64,000 nucleotides of DNA, taken from assembly GCF_014284155.1 (NCBI RefSeq), contig NZ_JACOFZ010000001.1:1444545-1508544 (forward strand). Reading direction: 5' to 3'. The notes beneath the pieces were generated by a model. The model saw nothing but the letters and a program-made list of their open reading frames with translations. It did no database searches and was not told the origin of the DNA. Origin of the DNA: Affinundibacterium nitidum. Its GTDB lineage: Bacteria > Pseudomonadota > Gammaproteobacteria > Burkholderiales > Burkholderiaceae_D. The number at the start of each line of letters is the position of its first letter. Positions within the stretch are counted from its first letter, which is position 1. The position numbers and the translations under genes were made by a program. This document shows positions 1 through 9,406 of the stretch, piece after piece.

Positions 1-1
1 A

Positions 2-916
2 TTAGCCTTGATGCACGATGATCCTGAATTTGAGTTTTTTGCGCTCACAGATTCTCTAGACGGCGTCAAACGTCTCGCCACGCAAGTGCGCGACGCGGGG
101 CTAACTCGTCCGATGAATCTACTGGTAGAACTTGGTTTCCCTGGCGGTCGCACAGGTTGCCGTACGCAAGCAGAGGCAATTGCAGTTGCGCGTGCAATTC
201 ATGCCAGCCCGTACTTACGCCTTGCCGGCATAGAAGGCTATGAGGGTCTATTAGTGAGCAAACATCGCGAACAAGACTTGGTAGCCGTGCGTGAGTATAT
301 TGCTAGCCTCATTCACCTATGCAAGATCGCCGATACTGAACAGCTTTTTGAGTCAGAACACATACTTCTCTCCGCCGGCGGGTCCGCCTATTTCGATCTG
401 GTCGGTCGCGGCTTTGAACAAGAATTGAAACTATCTCGCCCGGTCACTGCTATCTTGCGCAGCGGTTGTTATGTCACGCATGATCATGGTTTCTATCACG
501 CCTTAGTCAACGAGATGCAAACACGTGAAAGCCATGTCAAAGCAGAAAACTTGAAACCCGCGCTTGAAGTTTGGAGCATGGTGCAATCGCGTCCCGAGCC
601 AGACTTAGCCATCCTCACCATGGGTAAGCGTGATGCTTCGTATGACATTGATTTGCCTTTCCCCGTATGGCAACATCGTCCAGGCAGCAAGCATGCACCA
701 CAAACGTTGCCAGCAGGCTGCAAGATCGAAAAAATGAACGACCAACACGCCTATCTCCGCTTACCTGCGGGGTGCGAGTTAAGCCAGACATTACGTGTGG
801 GGGATATTGTTGGATGCGGCATTTCTCACCCGTGTACGACCTTTGACAAATGGCCTTTGATCTTGGTGGTCGATGATGATTACCAAGTTAAATCGGCAGT
901 CAATACCTTCTTTTAA
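2..916 (+). CDS. D-serine dehydratase-like PLP amino acid deaminase (5' partial)
   Basis: The frame is open to the window edge, so the N-terminus, including the PLP-binding lysine, lies outside; about 300 C-terminal residues remain. The visible part contains an alanine-racemase-type barrel (motif LVELGFPGGRTGCR early, LRLAGIEGYEG next) and ends in the small D-serine-dehydratase-like domain with the metal-ligand motif HPCTTFDKW. Family members remove ammonia from D-amino acids or act as low-specificity D-threonine aldolases in the cytoplasm. The next gene, on the same strand 41 bases downstream, is a D-aminoacylase that would release free D-amino acids, so a joint salvage pathway is likely. 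The exact substrate cannot be read from the sequence. Confidence 0.85.
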   Translation, partial: LALMHDDPEFEFFALTDSLDGVKRLATQVRDAGLTRPMNLLVELGFPGGRTGCRTQAEAIAVARAIHASPYLRLAGIEGYEGLLVSKHREQDLVAVREYIASLIHLCKIADTEQLFESEHILLSAGGSAYFDLVGRGFEQELKLSRPVTAILRSGCYVTHDHGFYHALVNEMQTRESHVKAENLKPALEVWSMVQSRPEPDLAILTMGKRDASYDIDLPFPVWQHRPGSKHAPQTLPAGCKIEKMNDQHAYLRLPAGCELSQTLRVGDIVGCGISHPCTTFDKWPLILVVDDDYQVKSAVNTFF

Positions 917-957
917 ATCAGCTTCACTGTCCACTAAATACGAAAACCGCCAGAGTC

Positions 958-2421
958 ATGATGAGCAACGTCACCTACGATATCGTTATACGCAATGCAG
1001 AAATCCTTGACGGTAGCGGCACCGCAGCCTTTCGCGGTGATATTGGTATCAGTGAACAAAAGATCGTCGCAATAGCCCCCGCCTTGAGTCTACGCGGATA
1101 CGAAATTCTCGATGCAACCGGTCTCGCTGTCGCACCGGGTTTTATAGATGTACATACCCACGACGATAGAGAAGTGCTCGATGCGCCGACAATGTTACCG
1201 AAATTGACACAAGGGGTGACGAGTGTAATCACCGGCAACTGCGGCATTAGTCTGTCACCATGGGCAGCTGATCGCACGCCACCAGCGCCACTGAGCCTAA
1301 TTGGCACGCAACGTGATTATCGCTATAGCAGTGTGCAAGATTATGTGAAAGCGATTAAACAAGTACAACCGGCAGTCAATGTCGGCGTCTTGATCGGTCA
1401 CTCCACTTTACGCGTCAACGCTGTCAGCGATCTTAACCGCGGTGCCAATGCAGAAGAACTCTCGCACATGCAAGACTTGCTCGCTGAAGGCATGCATGCA
1501 GGTGCCTTGGGTTTTAGTTCTGGCTTGTTCTACCAAACTAGTAAAGCGGCTGATAATACCGAAGTGATTGAACTGGCTAAGGTAAGCGCGGCCGCTGGTG
1601 GCGTCTATACCTCGCATATTCGCGATGAATACAATGGCGTGATCGAGGCTTTAGCCGAAGCTTTCGACGCCGGTGCCGAAGCAAAGTTACCTGTTATTTT
1701 ATCGCACCACAAATGTGCCGGCCCCGCAAATTGGGGACGCACTAGCGAGACCCTCGCTTACATTACTGAACGCAAGCGCAGCCAAGCGATTGGGTTAGAT
1801 GCCTACCCTTACACCGCCGGTTCGACCGTGCTCGACCCCGACTATGTTGATGGCGTAATCCGCATCATGATTAGTTTTTCAGAGCCGCATCCAGAAATGC
1901 AAGGGCGTGATTTGGCCGATATTGCGATGGAATGGGGTGTCGATCAAAAAGAAGCGGCGCGCCGTTTGCATCCTGCGGGTGCCGTGTATTTCCAAATGCG
2001 CGAAGACGATGTCGAACGCGTGTTAAGTTATCCGCATACGATGATAGGTTCCGATGGCTTGCCACACGACAGTCACCCGCATCCACGTCTGTGGGGTGCC
2101 TTTCCACGGGTGCTAGGCCACTATAGCCGCGACAAAAAACTCTTCACCTTAGCCGAAGCCATACGCCGTATGACCACACTCTCTGCTGACCATTTCGGTT
2201 TAAAACATCGTGGCCGCATCGCCACAGGCTGTTGGGCGGACCTCGTTATCTTCGATCCAGCCACCATCAGCGACCAAGCCACGTTTGCCTCACCCAAACA
2301 AGCAGCAACTGGCATACATTGGGTTTTGGTCAATGGTGCTATTGCGCTTGAACATGGAAAAGCGAGCCCTCAACGACATGGTCAGTTTTTGGATAGGCAG
2401 AGTGAGAAGTTTTCGTGTTAA
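958..2421 (+). CDS. D-aminoacylase (N-acyl-D-amino-acid deacylase)
   Basis: A 487-residue amidohydrolase, the usual length for the family. The metal-binding motif HTHDD is at residues 66-70, the conserved cysteine in GNCGI at 95, further candidate ligands in SHIRDE (His220) and LSHHKCAG (His250), and the SDGLPHD segment follows near 363. It hydrolyses N-acyl-D-amino acids to a carboxylate and a free D-amino acid in the cytoplasm; no signal peptide is seen. Two ATGs lie in tandem at 958 and 961 and no strong ribosome binding site separates them. The upstream D-amino acid deaminase on the same strand would consume its product, which points to one catabolic unit. Confidence 0.9.
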   Translation: MMSNVTYDIVIRNAEILDGSGTAAFRGDIGISEQKIVAIAPALSLRGYEILDATGLAVAPGFIDVHTHDDREVLDAPTMLPKLTQGVTSVITGNCGISLSPWAADRTPPAPLSLIGTQRDYRYSSVQDYVKAIKQVQPAVNVGVLIGHSTLRVNAVSDLNRGANAEELSHMQDLLAEGMHAGALGFSSGLFYQTSKAADNTEVIELAKVSAAAGGVYTSHIRDEYNGVIEALAEAFDAGAEAKLPVILSHHKCAGPANWGRTSETLAYITERKRSQAIGLDAYPYTAGSTVLDPDYVDGVIRIMISFSEPHPEMQGRDLADIAMEWGVDQKEAARRLHPAGAVYFQMREDDVERVLSYPHTMIGSDGLPHDSHPHPRLWGAFPRVLGHYSRDKKLFTLAEAIRRMTTLSADHFGLKHRGRIATGCWADLVIFDPATISDQATFASPKQAATGIHWVLVNGAIALEHGKASPQRHGQFLDRQSEKFSC

Positions 2422-2541
2422 GAAAGACAATAAATATTGATATCAAAACAATTAATTCTCGCAATACCTTATCCTTTTACCTACAAGGTTAAAACAAGTA
2501 AAATTTCTGTCTTTTTCAAGACAATGCCGTACGTCAATTTC

Positions 2542-2570
2542 TTGACACATGGCAATAAGCTGCTTATAAA
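2542..2570 (+). promoter_or_regulatory. Sigma-70 promoter of the chemoreceptor gene
   Basis: TTGACA at 2542-2547 and TATAAA at 2565-2570 are separated by exactly 17 bases, close to the sigma-70 consensus. Transcription would start near 2577, about 105 bases before the chemoreceptor start codon. No sigma-28 flagellar-type promoter is evident in this gap. Confidence 0.7.
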
Positions 2571-2683
2571 GTTACATGTTTGGTAAAACTTTTTAAGCGT
2601 TCGCTTTCGCTTCCATCACACGCTCTCCAAACCTGAATTGCCTCGCTAAATTCTTACCCTTTGAACTACTCAAGGAGTCATGT

Positions 2684-5119
2684 ATGCGCAGTTTGCAGTC
2701 ACGTCTTAATCTCCTCGTTCGCGTTGCCATTGCGCTTTTGCTCATTATTGGAATAGTCGGTATTTTTAACACTTACCGACAGACCAAAACCGGAGAAGGC
2801 ATGGTCTCGGATTCTAAAGTTCTACGTGCGCAAATGCAGGCCGATATGCTACACGATACGATTCGTGCCGATGTCCTTAATGCGATGCGTTTAGCATCAG
2901 ACAAAGAGGCTAGCGACGCCGATAGGCAGGCTGTAGTGACCGATCTTAAAGAACATAGTAAGACCTTCAAAGAACAACTGAACTTTGTTGAAAAACAAGG
3001 AGCAGCAGAAGTAAAAACTATCCTATCCACGCTACAGTCAGACTTAAATAGTTACCTCCGTGCTGCGGACTCGGTAGTTCAAAATGTGATGAAACAATCA
3101 CCAGAAATGACTAATTCGTGGAAACAATTCGAACATGATTTCGAGACTCTTGAGAAGAGTTTAGAAAAGCTTGGGGATGCAATTGAAACCGAGGTTGCAG
3201 GTAACGCCGAGCAAAGCGCGAAACAAGGTCGTAACGCGATGATCATCAACATTACCATCTTGGTACTAGGTGCAATTGGCTTAATGAGTCTGGCCCGTAA
3301 ACTCACACACGATATTCTTGGAGAGCTTGGTGGAGAACCAGAAACCGCTGCGAATGCGGTACGCGCTGTTACTGCGGGTGATTTATCTGCCAAAATCGTA
3401 CTGAAGGATGGCGACGACAATAGCCTGTTGGCTTCGATGTCAGCATTAGTTGCGAGACTCAAAACCGTTATCGATAGCATTCACCAACTCGCCCAAGATC
3501 AACAGCAAGGACGATTACATTCACGTATTTCAACGCAAAATTTGCCTGGTGAATTTGCGACGCTCGCCAACGAAATCAATGCGTTAGTTGAGGCACAAAA
3601 CAAAGACGTCAATGTGCTAACTGATTTAATTGGTCAATATGGTCAAAACAATTTCGAAGCCCGCTTGCCACAACAACCTGGTGATAAAGCCATTCGTAAT
3701 CAGCAAATGGATACTGTACGTGATCGCCTGCAAGCCAACCTGCTCGAGGCAGACGCCAATGCTCGTATCAAGATGGCCTTGGACTCCGTGGCGGTACCCG
3801 TACGTATCGCTGACAACGACGGCACCATCACCTATCTCAACACAGCCTTAAAAGACACCTTAGTCAAATACGAGTCTGCCTTCCGCGCGCAGATCCCCTC
3901 CTTCGACGCCAGCAAGGTCTTGGGCGGAAACATCGGTGTGTTCTACGACGACCCAAATGCTGCACTACAACGCCTGCGCGGTTTGACGAGTACAGTGAAG
4001 TCACGTTTAACCTTAGGTGGGCGGGACTACGACGTCATCAGCAGTCCTATCACTTCCTCCACAGGTGAAAAGATCGGCACGGTTGGCCAATGGCTCGACA
4101 TCACTGAGCAACTGGCCATAGAAAAAGAGATCTCGCTTGTGGTGGATGCAGCTGCCAATGGTGACTTTACAAAAGCAATTAGCGAAGCAAATAAACAGGG
4201 CTTCTACTTGCAACTGGCGACTGGCATGAACCATTTAATGAAGACTAGCGCCCAAGGTCTAAATGATGTGATCCGAGTTCTCGGTGCATTGGCACAAGGT
4301 GACTTAACGCAAAAAATTACAGCTGACTATAGCGGCTCGTTTGCGCAAATCAAAGATGACACAAACGCGACGAGTATCAAACTTGCGGAAATCATCAATG
4401 ACGTACGTACCGCAGCTGATGAACTCAGTAACGCTGCTGAACAAGTCAGTGCCACTGCCCAAAGCTTATCGCAATCCTCGTCTGAGCAAGCTTCTGGCGT
4501 AGAACAAACCAGTTCATCTGTGGTGCAAATGTCTGCCTCCGTTAAGCAGAACACGGAAAACGCCAAGATCACAGATGGTATCGCCAATCGTTCAGCGAGC
4601 GAAGCCAAAGAAACCAGCAAGGCGGTTCTGCAAACCATACAGGCCATGCGTGACATCGCCGGCAAGATTGGTATCATCGATGACATCGCCTATCAAACAA
4701 ATATGCTGGCTTTAAATGCAGCGATCGAAGCAGCCCGCGCTGGCGAACACGGCAAAGGCTTCGCTGTCGTCGCTGCCGAAGTCCGTAAGTTGGCAGAACG
4801 CAGCCAGGTCGCTGCGCAAGAAATTGGCGAGTTAGCTGCTGGTAGCGTCTCGATATCTGAGAAAGCCGGTAAATTATTGACTGACATGGTGCCGTCGATC
4901 GGCAAGACTTCCGATTTGGTGCAAGAGATTACAGCAGCGTCCGAAGAGCAATCTGCGGGGCTCAATCAAATCAGTATGGCGATGGAACAACTGAACTCAG
5001 TGACGCAGCAGAATGCGTCAGCATCTGAAGAACTTGCCGCGACTTCTGATGTAATGTCTGGACAAGCAGAGCAACTACAGACACTGATGCAGTTCTTTAA
5101 TCTGCCTGCCACACGCTAG
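2684..5119 (+). CDS. Methyl-accepting chemotaxis protein with PAS-like domain
   Basis: An 811-residue transmembrane chemoreceptor. Transmembrane helix 1 is at about residues 11-28 and helix 2 at 186-203, enclosing a helical periplasmic sensor of some 155 residues. A HAMP region follows, then a PAS-like domain (about 361-480), another HAMP-like stretch ([12 protein letters not shown], about 530-545) and the signalling domain. The highly conserved hairpin tip around 660-710 contains [20 protein letters not shown]. The protein signals to CheA/CheW at the inner membrane. It ends in NLPATR and lacks a CheR-tethering pentapeptide. AAGGAG at 2672-2677 supports the start. No other chemotaxis gene is nearby, so it is an orphan receptor; its ligand is unknown. 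Confidence 0.93.
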   Translation: MRSLQSRLNLLVRVAIALLLIIGIVGIFNTYRQTKTGEGMVSDSKVLRAQMQADMLHDTIRADVLNAMRLASDKEASDADRQAVVTDLKEHSKTFKEQLNFVEKQGAAEVKTILSTLQSDLNSYLRAADSVVQNVMKQSPEMTNSWKQFEHDFETLEKSLEKLGDAIETEVAGNAEQSAKQGRNAMIINITILVLGAIGLMSLARKLTHDILGELGGEPETAANAVRAVTAGDLSAKIVLKDGDDNSLLASMSALVARLKTVIDSIHQLAQDQQQGRLHSRISTQNLPGEFATLANEINALVEAQNKDVNVLTDLIGQYGQNNFEARLPQQPGDKAIRNQQMDTVRDRLQANLLEADANARIKMALDSVAVPVRIADNDGTITYLNTALKDTLVKYESAFRAQIPSFDASKVLGGNIGVFYDDPNAALQRLRGLTSTVKSRLTLGGRDYDVISSPITSSTGEKIGTVGQWLDITEQLAIEKEISLVVDAAANGDFTKAISEANKQGFYLQLATGMNHLMKTSAQGLNDVIRVLGALAQGDLTQKITADYSGSFAQIKDDTNATSIKLAEIINDVRTAADELSNAAEQVSATAQSLSQSSSEQASGVEQTSSSVVQMSASVKQNTENAKITDGIANRSASEAKETSKAVLQTIQAMRDIAGKIGIIDDIAYQTNMLALNAAIEAARAGEHGKGFAVVAAEVRKLAERSQVAAQEIGELAAGSVSISEKAGKLLTDMVPSIGKTSDLVQEITAASEEQSAGLNQISMAMEQLNSVTQQNASASEELAATSDVMSGQAEQLQTLMQFFNLPATR

Positions 5120-5140
5120 AATCTATAGTAAAGTCAATGA

Positions 5141-5167
5141 AAAAGGGAGCCGATGGCTCCCTTTTTT
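5141..5167 (+). terminator. Bidirectional terminator, chemoreceptor / serine hydrolase
   Basis: Stem GGGAGCC (5145-5151), loop GAT, stem GGCTCCC (5155-5161), with AAAA before and TTTTTT after. It serves the chemoreceptor gene on the plus strand and can also stop transcription from the converging serine hydrolase gene. Confidence 0.85.
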
Positions 5168-5189
5168 ATCGTCCTCAATCACTTAATCA

Positions 5190-6305
5190 TTAACTTTTAC
5201 ACGCCAACCAAGCTTCAACTTTTGGTCGTACTGCTCGCTCAACATCGAGCCCCTTAGGAAATGTACCTAAGGCTCCTTGACGGGCCACAATACCAACGTA
5301 AGATTTCGCACGATCCCAATACGGATAAGCACCATAAGCACCTGGGCTAGAGATACGGGTCGCAGCAACGCAATTAAAACTGGCGTTTTGACATTCATGC
5401 CAATAACCGAGTCCGTAATGCCAGGTCTCACCTAGCACGGCTGCTGGGGAATAAACTAATTTGGCGCTCGCGGTGCGGTCAACTAAGTACTGTTGCATCA
5501 TATCTGCGGAAAGTAATTTACCAGCCTTGAGTGCAGAGAGAAAATCTAGATATTCACTACCAGTCCAATGCATACCACCTGCCAAGCGTGGATTCGATAA
5601 CGAAGGCAGATCGTAGCTGGCCGTTTTAAACAATCCGGTTTGTTGCTGAAATTCGCTAAACAAATCCTGCCAAGATGCGAGACCTCGCGCCTTCACAGCC
5701 ATTAGACCAGCGACTTGCAAATGCGTACTAGCATAATAAAATTCAGACCCAGGCTGCATCTGATTATTGGCATTACCGCTAGCGATACTCTGTGTGCAGT
5801 TCTCAAAGTTGGCCAAGCCAAGATTGATACAGACAGGTTCTTCCGTAAGACCCGAAGTAAAGCTGAGCAAATGTGCTAGTGTCATCGAACGTAGTGGCGA
5901 ATTTGCTGGCACAGCCCAATTGGGTATCCAATCTTGGGGCTTATCATCGAGTTTGAGATAACCACGCTCTACTTGACGCAGAATAATCATGGCACTCACC
6001 ATTTTGGAGGTTGATGCTGATTCGTACGGGGTAGCCATGGTCGAGCTGCCACGGTTATACACATAACGGCGTCCATCATCGCGCTCGACTGCGAACGAAA
6101 AATTGGTGTCCGTCGTCAGCTGCGCGAGCTGGGTATTCATATCGGTTTCAATTTGCGTCACGTTGCAACTGGTCGATGGATTCGCGGGAGTCGGCGTCGT
6201 GCTCGAAGTTGCCGACGCACCACCACCGCAAGCACTGCAAGCCATCGTTGTCGCTAGCAAGCCTAAACGTGCCAAATGCTCTACTTTGATCTGTTTCACT
6301 TGCAT
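5190..6305 (-). CDS. Beta-lactamase-family serine hydrolase, probable lipoprotein
   Basis: The start is placed at the ATG at 6303-6305 because it has a purine-rich site (GAAAGGGA) upstream and gives a proper export signal; the open frame continues further upstream but reads like non-coding sequence. The 371-residue product starts MQVKQIK, has a hydrophobic stretch and cysteines at about 23-26 followed by GGGAS, resembling a lipoprotein signal although the lipobox is not canonical. The SxxK catalytic motif STSK is at residues 98-101 and a Tyr-Ala-Ser element (FYYAST) occupies the place of YxN. This is the class C / esterase / DD-peptidase fold (PF00144 type). The substrate is unknown: EstB-like esterase or peptidase activity is as likely as beta-lactam hydrolysis. 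It is transcribed divergently from the DUF885 gene. Confidence 0.8.
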   Translation of the reverse strand: MQVKQIKVEHLARLGLLATTMACSACGGGASATSSTTPTPANPSTSCNVTQIETDMNTQLAQLTTDTNFSFAVERDDGRRYVYNRGSSTMATPYESASTSKMVSAMIILRQVERGYLKLDDKPQDWIPNWAVPANSPLRSMTLAHLLSFTSGLTEEPVCINLGLANFENCTQSIASGNANNQMQPGSEFYYASTHLQVAGLMAVKARGLASWQDLFSEFQQQTGLFKTASYDLPSLSNPRLAGGMHWTGSEYLDFLSALKAGKLLSADMMQQYLVDRTASAKLVYSPAAVLGETWHYGLGYWHECQNASFNCVAATRISSPGAYGAYPYWDRAKSYVGIVARQGALGTFPKGLDVERAVRPKVEAWLACKS

Positions 6306-6680
6306 AAAGTTTCCCTTTCTCTTCCCTAAATTAATCGACACATCAAGCGCTAGCTTTCGCAAATAGCGTTTGCAATATACAACCGCTTTGTTTTGCAGAA
6401 AAAAGATAGACTCAAAGCTGGACGAGATCACCTGTTCTTACAAACTATTACAGGCAATTACAGTTATTAAGCTTCATTCGCCAAACGTATAACCGCCCCA
6501 AAGTAGACTAACGGCCAGGCTCAGTGGCATACGCCCTCTTTCTGCTGTATGCTAGTTGCACACCCGCTTAACAAAAACCTAGCTCAGCGAACTTTCAAGA
6601 GAATTTGCGCTCTAAGTCAAGCTCAATCGAATAGCGCAAAAAAAATCACAATTAGTGAATTCAACACATAAGGGATATGT
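6306..6680. other. Divergent intergenic region with an 8-bp inverted repeat
   Basis: No gene is seen in this 375-base gap between two divergent genes. An inverted repeat TTTGCGCT (6604-6611) and AGCGCAAA (6633-6640), with a 21-base spacer, lies about 40 bases before the DUF885 start codon. A good ribosome binding site (AAGGGA, 6669-6674) precedes that start. I could not identify convincing promoter boxes. Confidence 0.4.
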
Positions 6681-8525
6681 ATGAAACACACTTCTTTACC
6701 CGTCACAATTCAACGCCGTCTCCGTATTTCTACTCTCATCGTATCGCTCGCCTGTGCCTCATTCGCACCACAGTTCGCTCAAGCGGCTGAACGCGTGGAT
6801 CTTGTGCAAGCCGTTCAAATCAAAAAGCAAGTTGATCAACTGGCCGATGCGTTCTACGATGCGCGCGCTAAATTCGAACCGATGATGATGGCAACTGCCA
6901 ATGGTGATAGCCGTTTTGACGATCAGATTGGATTAAGCATTGCTCCGAAAAATCGTGCTCGCCAATTTGCCCTGTATCACCAGATGCAAGACAAATTAAA
7001 GAAAATTCCTCGCGACAAACTAGGGGACAAAGAACAATTGAATTACGATTTACTGGCATTCGAACTCGATAGTGCCTTAAATTTTGAGCATTTTCCGGAG
7101 TATCTGCTGCCATTAAACCAAATGGATAATGTGCCCAGTACGGTGGCGAACTACGCCAGTGGCACTGGTTCACAGCCACTGCATACAGTCAAACAATATA
7201 ACGCCTATTTGAACCGTTTGAAGCAATTGACGCCATGGATAGATCAAGCCATTGCGAATATGCGCGAAGGCATCAAGCAAGGTGTTGTGCATCCGAAAAC
7301 CATTACTGTCGCGATGCTCCCGCAGTTTAAACAATTACATAGTGCGAAAGTGGAAGAGAGTATTTTCTATTCACCAATCACTCGCATGCCCACTGAGTTT
7401 TCGCGGGCAGACCAACAAAAACTAAAACTTGCTTATCAAACTACGATTAGCAAGCATCTGAATCCAGCGGTACAACGCTTGATACATTTCTTAGAAACTG
7501 ACTACTTGAAAGCTGGCCGTGACAGTACAGGCTTGAACGCCTTACCGAATGGTGCAAATTGGTACCAAGCGCGTATCAAAGACCACACCACAACCAACTT
7601 AAAACCTGAAGAAATTCATGCGCTGGGTTTGAAAGAAGTCGCTCGCATTCAACAACAGTGGGATGTGATCGGCCCGCAACTAGCTTACTCAGGTCCATCA
7701 AAGCAATTGCCTATTTGGGTCGCCGCACAAGATAAATTCAAACCGTTTACGAGCGACCAAGAGGTCTTGGCGGCATACCGTAAGATTGATGAAGCCGTAC
7801 GTGCGAAATTGCCCTCTTTGTTTAGCCTACTACCGAAAGCGGAATTATCCTTGCAACTCGAACCTGAGTTAAGCAAGGCCACTGCGTCCGATCACTACAC
7901 ACCCGCCGCTGATGATGGCTCCCATCCTGGCGTATTCTGGGCAGTCGTCAATGATCCGAAGAAATATAGCCGTACCGGCATGGTGACTTTGTTCTTACAC
8001 GAAGGTCAACCTGGGCATCATCTACATGCTGCCTTATTGAAAGAAATGGATTTGCCAAATTTCCGCAAATTCAATACCGAGAACTTCAATAGCGCTGCCT
8101 ACACTGAGGGTTGGGCTTTGTACTCCGAAACTTTGGGTCGCGAAATGGGTTTCTACGAAGACCCTGCATACCTGTTTGGCCACCTCAACGATGAGTTACT
8201 GCGCGCTGTCCGTTTAGTGGTCGACACTGGCATGCATGCGAAGGGATGGACGCGCGAACAAGCTATCCAATACATGATGGATAACTTGGGATATAGCGAA
8301 GCCCGTGCGAAAAACCAAGTGGAGCGTTACATGGTCATTCCAGGTCAGGCACTTGCCTACAAAATAGGCGCCATGAAGATTTTGGAACTGCGTACAAAAG
8401 CACAACAACAACTTGGCGACAAGTTCAGTCTCGCCAAATTCCATACAGTGGTTGTAGGTGATGGCACTTTGCCGATGCCAATTTTAGAAGCGCAAGTCAA
8501 TCGTTGGATCAACGCCAACAAATAG
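6681..8525 (+). CDS. DUF885 family protein, probable exported metallopeptidase-like enzyme
   Basis: A 614-residue protein with a Sec-type signal peptide (basic residues, hydrophobic core, FAQAAE cleavage region near residue 36). The conserved DUF885 segment FLHEGQPGHHLH has its first histidine at about residue 440 and resembles a zinc-peptidase HExxxxGH arrangement; EGWALYSE follows about 40 residues later and could give the next metal ligand. Family members are annotated as putative peptidases, but biochemical evidence is thin. Length is normal for the family. The ribosome binding site AAGGGA supports the start. It probably acts in the periplasm or is secreted, consistent with the other exported peptidase at 26945. 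Confidence 0.85.
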   Translation: MKHTSLPVTIQRRLRISTLIVSLACASFAPQFAQAAERVDLVQAVQIKKQVDQLADAFYDARAKFEPMMMATANGDSRFDDQIGLSIAPKNRARQFALYHQMQDKLKKIPRDKLGDKEQLNYDLLAFELDSALNFEHFPEYLLPLNQMDNVPSTVANYASGTGSQPLHTVKQYNAYLNRLKQLTPWIDQAIANMREGIKQGVVHPKTITVAMLPQFKQLHSAKVEESIFYSPITRMPTEFSRADQQKLKLAYQTTISKHLNPAVQRLIHFLETDYLKAGRDSTGLNALPNGANWYQARIKDHTTTNLKPEEIHALGLKEVARIQQQWDVIGPQLAYSGPSKQLPIWVAAQDKFKPFTSDQEVLAAYRKIDEAVRAKLPSLFSLLPKAELSLQLEPELSKATASDHYTPAADDGSHPGVFWAVVNDPKKYSRTGMVTLFLHEGQPGHHLHAALLKEMDLPNFRKFNTENFNSAAYTEGWALYSETLGREMGFYEDPAYLFGHLNDELLRAVRLVVDTGMHAKGWTREQAIQYMMDNLGYSEARAKNQVERYMVIPGQALAYKIGAMKILELRTKAQQQLGDKFSLAKFHTVVVGDGTLPMPILEAQVNRWINANK

Positions 8526-8547
8526 CGATGTAAGGAAGTAAAACTCA

Positions 8548-8577
8548 AGCAGGTTGCAGAACACACTGCGACCTGCT
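8548..8577 (+). other. Strong hairpin after the DUF885 gene, no U-tract
   Basis: Arms AGCAGGTTGCAG (8548-8559) and CTGCGACCTGCT (8566-8577) pair over 12 positions with one G-T wobble and a six-base loop. No T-run follows, so it is not a typical intrinsic terminator; it may protect the 3' end or act with Rho. A 12-base palindrome CACTTCGAAGTG lies just downstream at 8581-8592. Confidence 0.5.
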
Positions 8578-8616
8578 CACCACTTCGAAGTGAGGCTCTA
8601 AGCCAGAAAAGACGCC

Positions 8617-9249
8617 TCAACCCGCCGAAATCTGTGCCCAAGCCTCAACATAGGCAGCGGCATTGAGATTAATCGCATCAATCGTATCACCTGCGCGGTA
8701 CAGATTCGATCCTAAACCAAAGCCACTCGCACCGGCTTTGACATAGGCGTCCATCGCGTCCGCTGTCACCCCCCCCACTGGCACACAAAGTACATCAGCT
8801 GGCAATACGGAACGCCACGCCTTCAACACACTAGGTGGCACACTTTCGGAAGGGAAGCATTTGATCGCATCGGCACCGGCCTCAATCGCAGCGAACGCCT
8901 CGGTTAAGGTGGCGACACCAGGTGCGCAGCACATTCCTAGACGTTTGGCAGCATCGATGATCTTACTGTCGCTATGCGGCATCACAATCAAACGTCCGCC
9001 AGCAGAATGAACTTGCTCGACTTGGTTTGTGGTCATCACTGTTCCCGCTCCGAGGCAACAATCGGCTGGCAATGCCTCAACCAATAAGCGTATGCTTTCG
9101 ATCGCATTCGGCGAATTCAACGGTACTTCAATACAACGAAATCCTTGTGCATACAAAGCGCGCCCATATGCAAGCACTTCATGGTTTTGAATGCCGCGCA
9201 AAATTGCGATCAAAGGCAATGAGCTTAACGATTGTTTTAGGCTAATCAT
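8617..9249 (-). CDS. dgoA: 2-dehydro-3-deoxy-6-phosphogalactonate aldolase
   Basis: A 210-residue class I aldolase of the KDPG/KDPGal family, close in length to E. coli DgoA. Visible motifs are LIAILRGI (13-20), the catalytic glutamate in IEVPLNSP (41), GAGTV, IVMPH, and the Schiff-base lysine in AIKCFPSES (Lys130). The EVPLNSP and GFGLGSNLY segments fit DgoA better than the 2-keto-3-deoxy-6-phosphogluconate aldolase Eda. It splits KDPGal into pyruvate and glyceraldehyde-3-phosphate in the De Ley-Doudoroff galactose pathway. The nearby beta-galactosidase and TonB receptor fit a galactoside-use locus. A terminator lies between it and the upstream TonB receptor gene, so it may be transcribed separately or by read-through. 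Confidence 0.85.
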   Translation of the reverse strand: MISLKQSLSSLPLIAILRGIQNHEVLAYGRALYAQGFRCIEVPLNSPNAIESIRLLVEALPADCCLGAGTVMTTNQVEQVHSAGGRLIVMPHSDSKIIDAAKRLGMCCAPGVATLTEAFAAIEAGADAIKCFPSESVPPSVLKAWRSVLPADVLCVPVGGVTADAMDAYVKAGASGFGLGSNLYRAGDTIDAINLNAAAYVEAWAQISAG

Positions 9250-9330
9250 AATTTTCTTTTCTTCTCTGCGATGATTCTTTCTTTGACAGTAACCGCTAAG
9301 CAGAAAAAGATTGAATCAACTTAAACACAA

Positions 9331-9366
9331 AAGCGCTCCTACCAACATAACATGGTAAGAGCGCTT
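9331..9366 (-). terminator. Terminator of the large TonB receptor gene
   Basis: Arms AAGCGCTC plus TACCA (9331-9344) and TGGTA plus GAGCGCTT (9353-9366), interrupted by one mismatch, with an eight-base loop. On the minus strand it is followed by a T-rich stretch (TTTTGTGTTT). It ends transcription from the 9407-12514 gene just before dgoA. Confidence 0.75.
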
Positions 9367-9406
9367 GGACAAGCAGCAGACTCAATGCATACTGCTTGGA
9401 CTTCCA

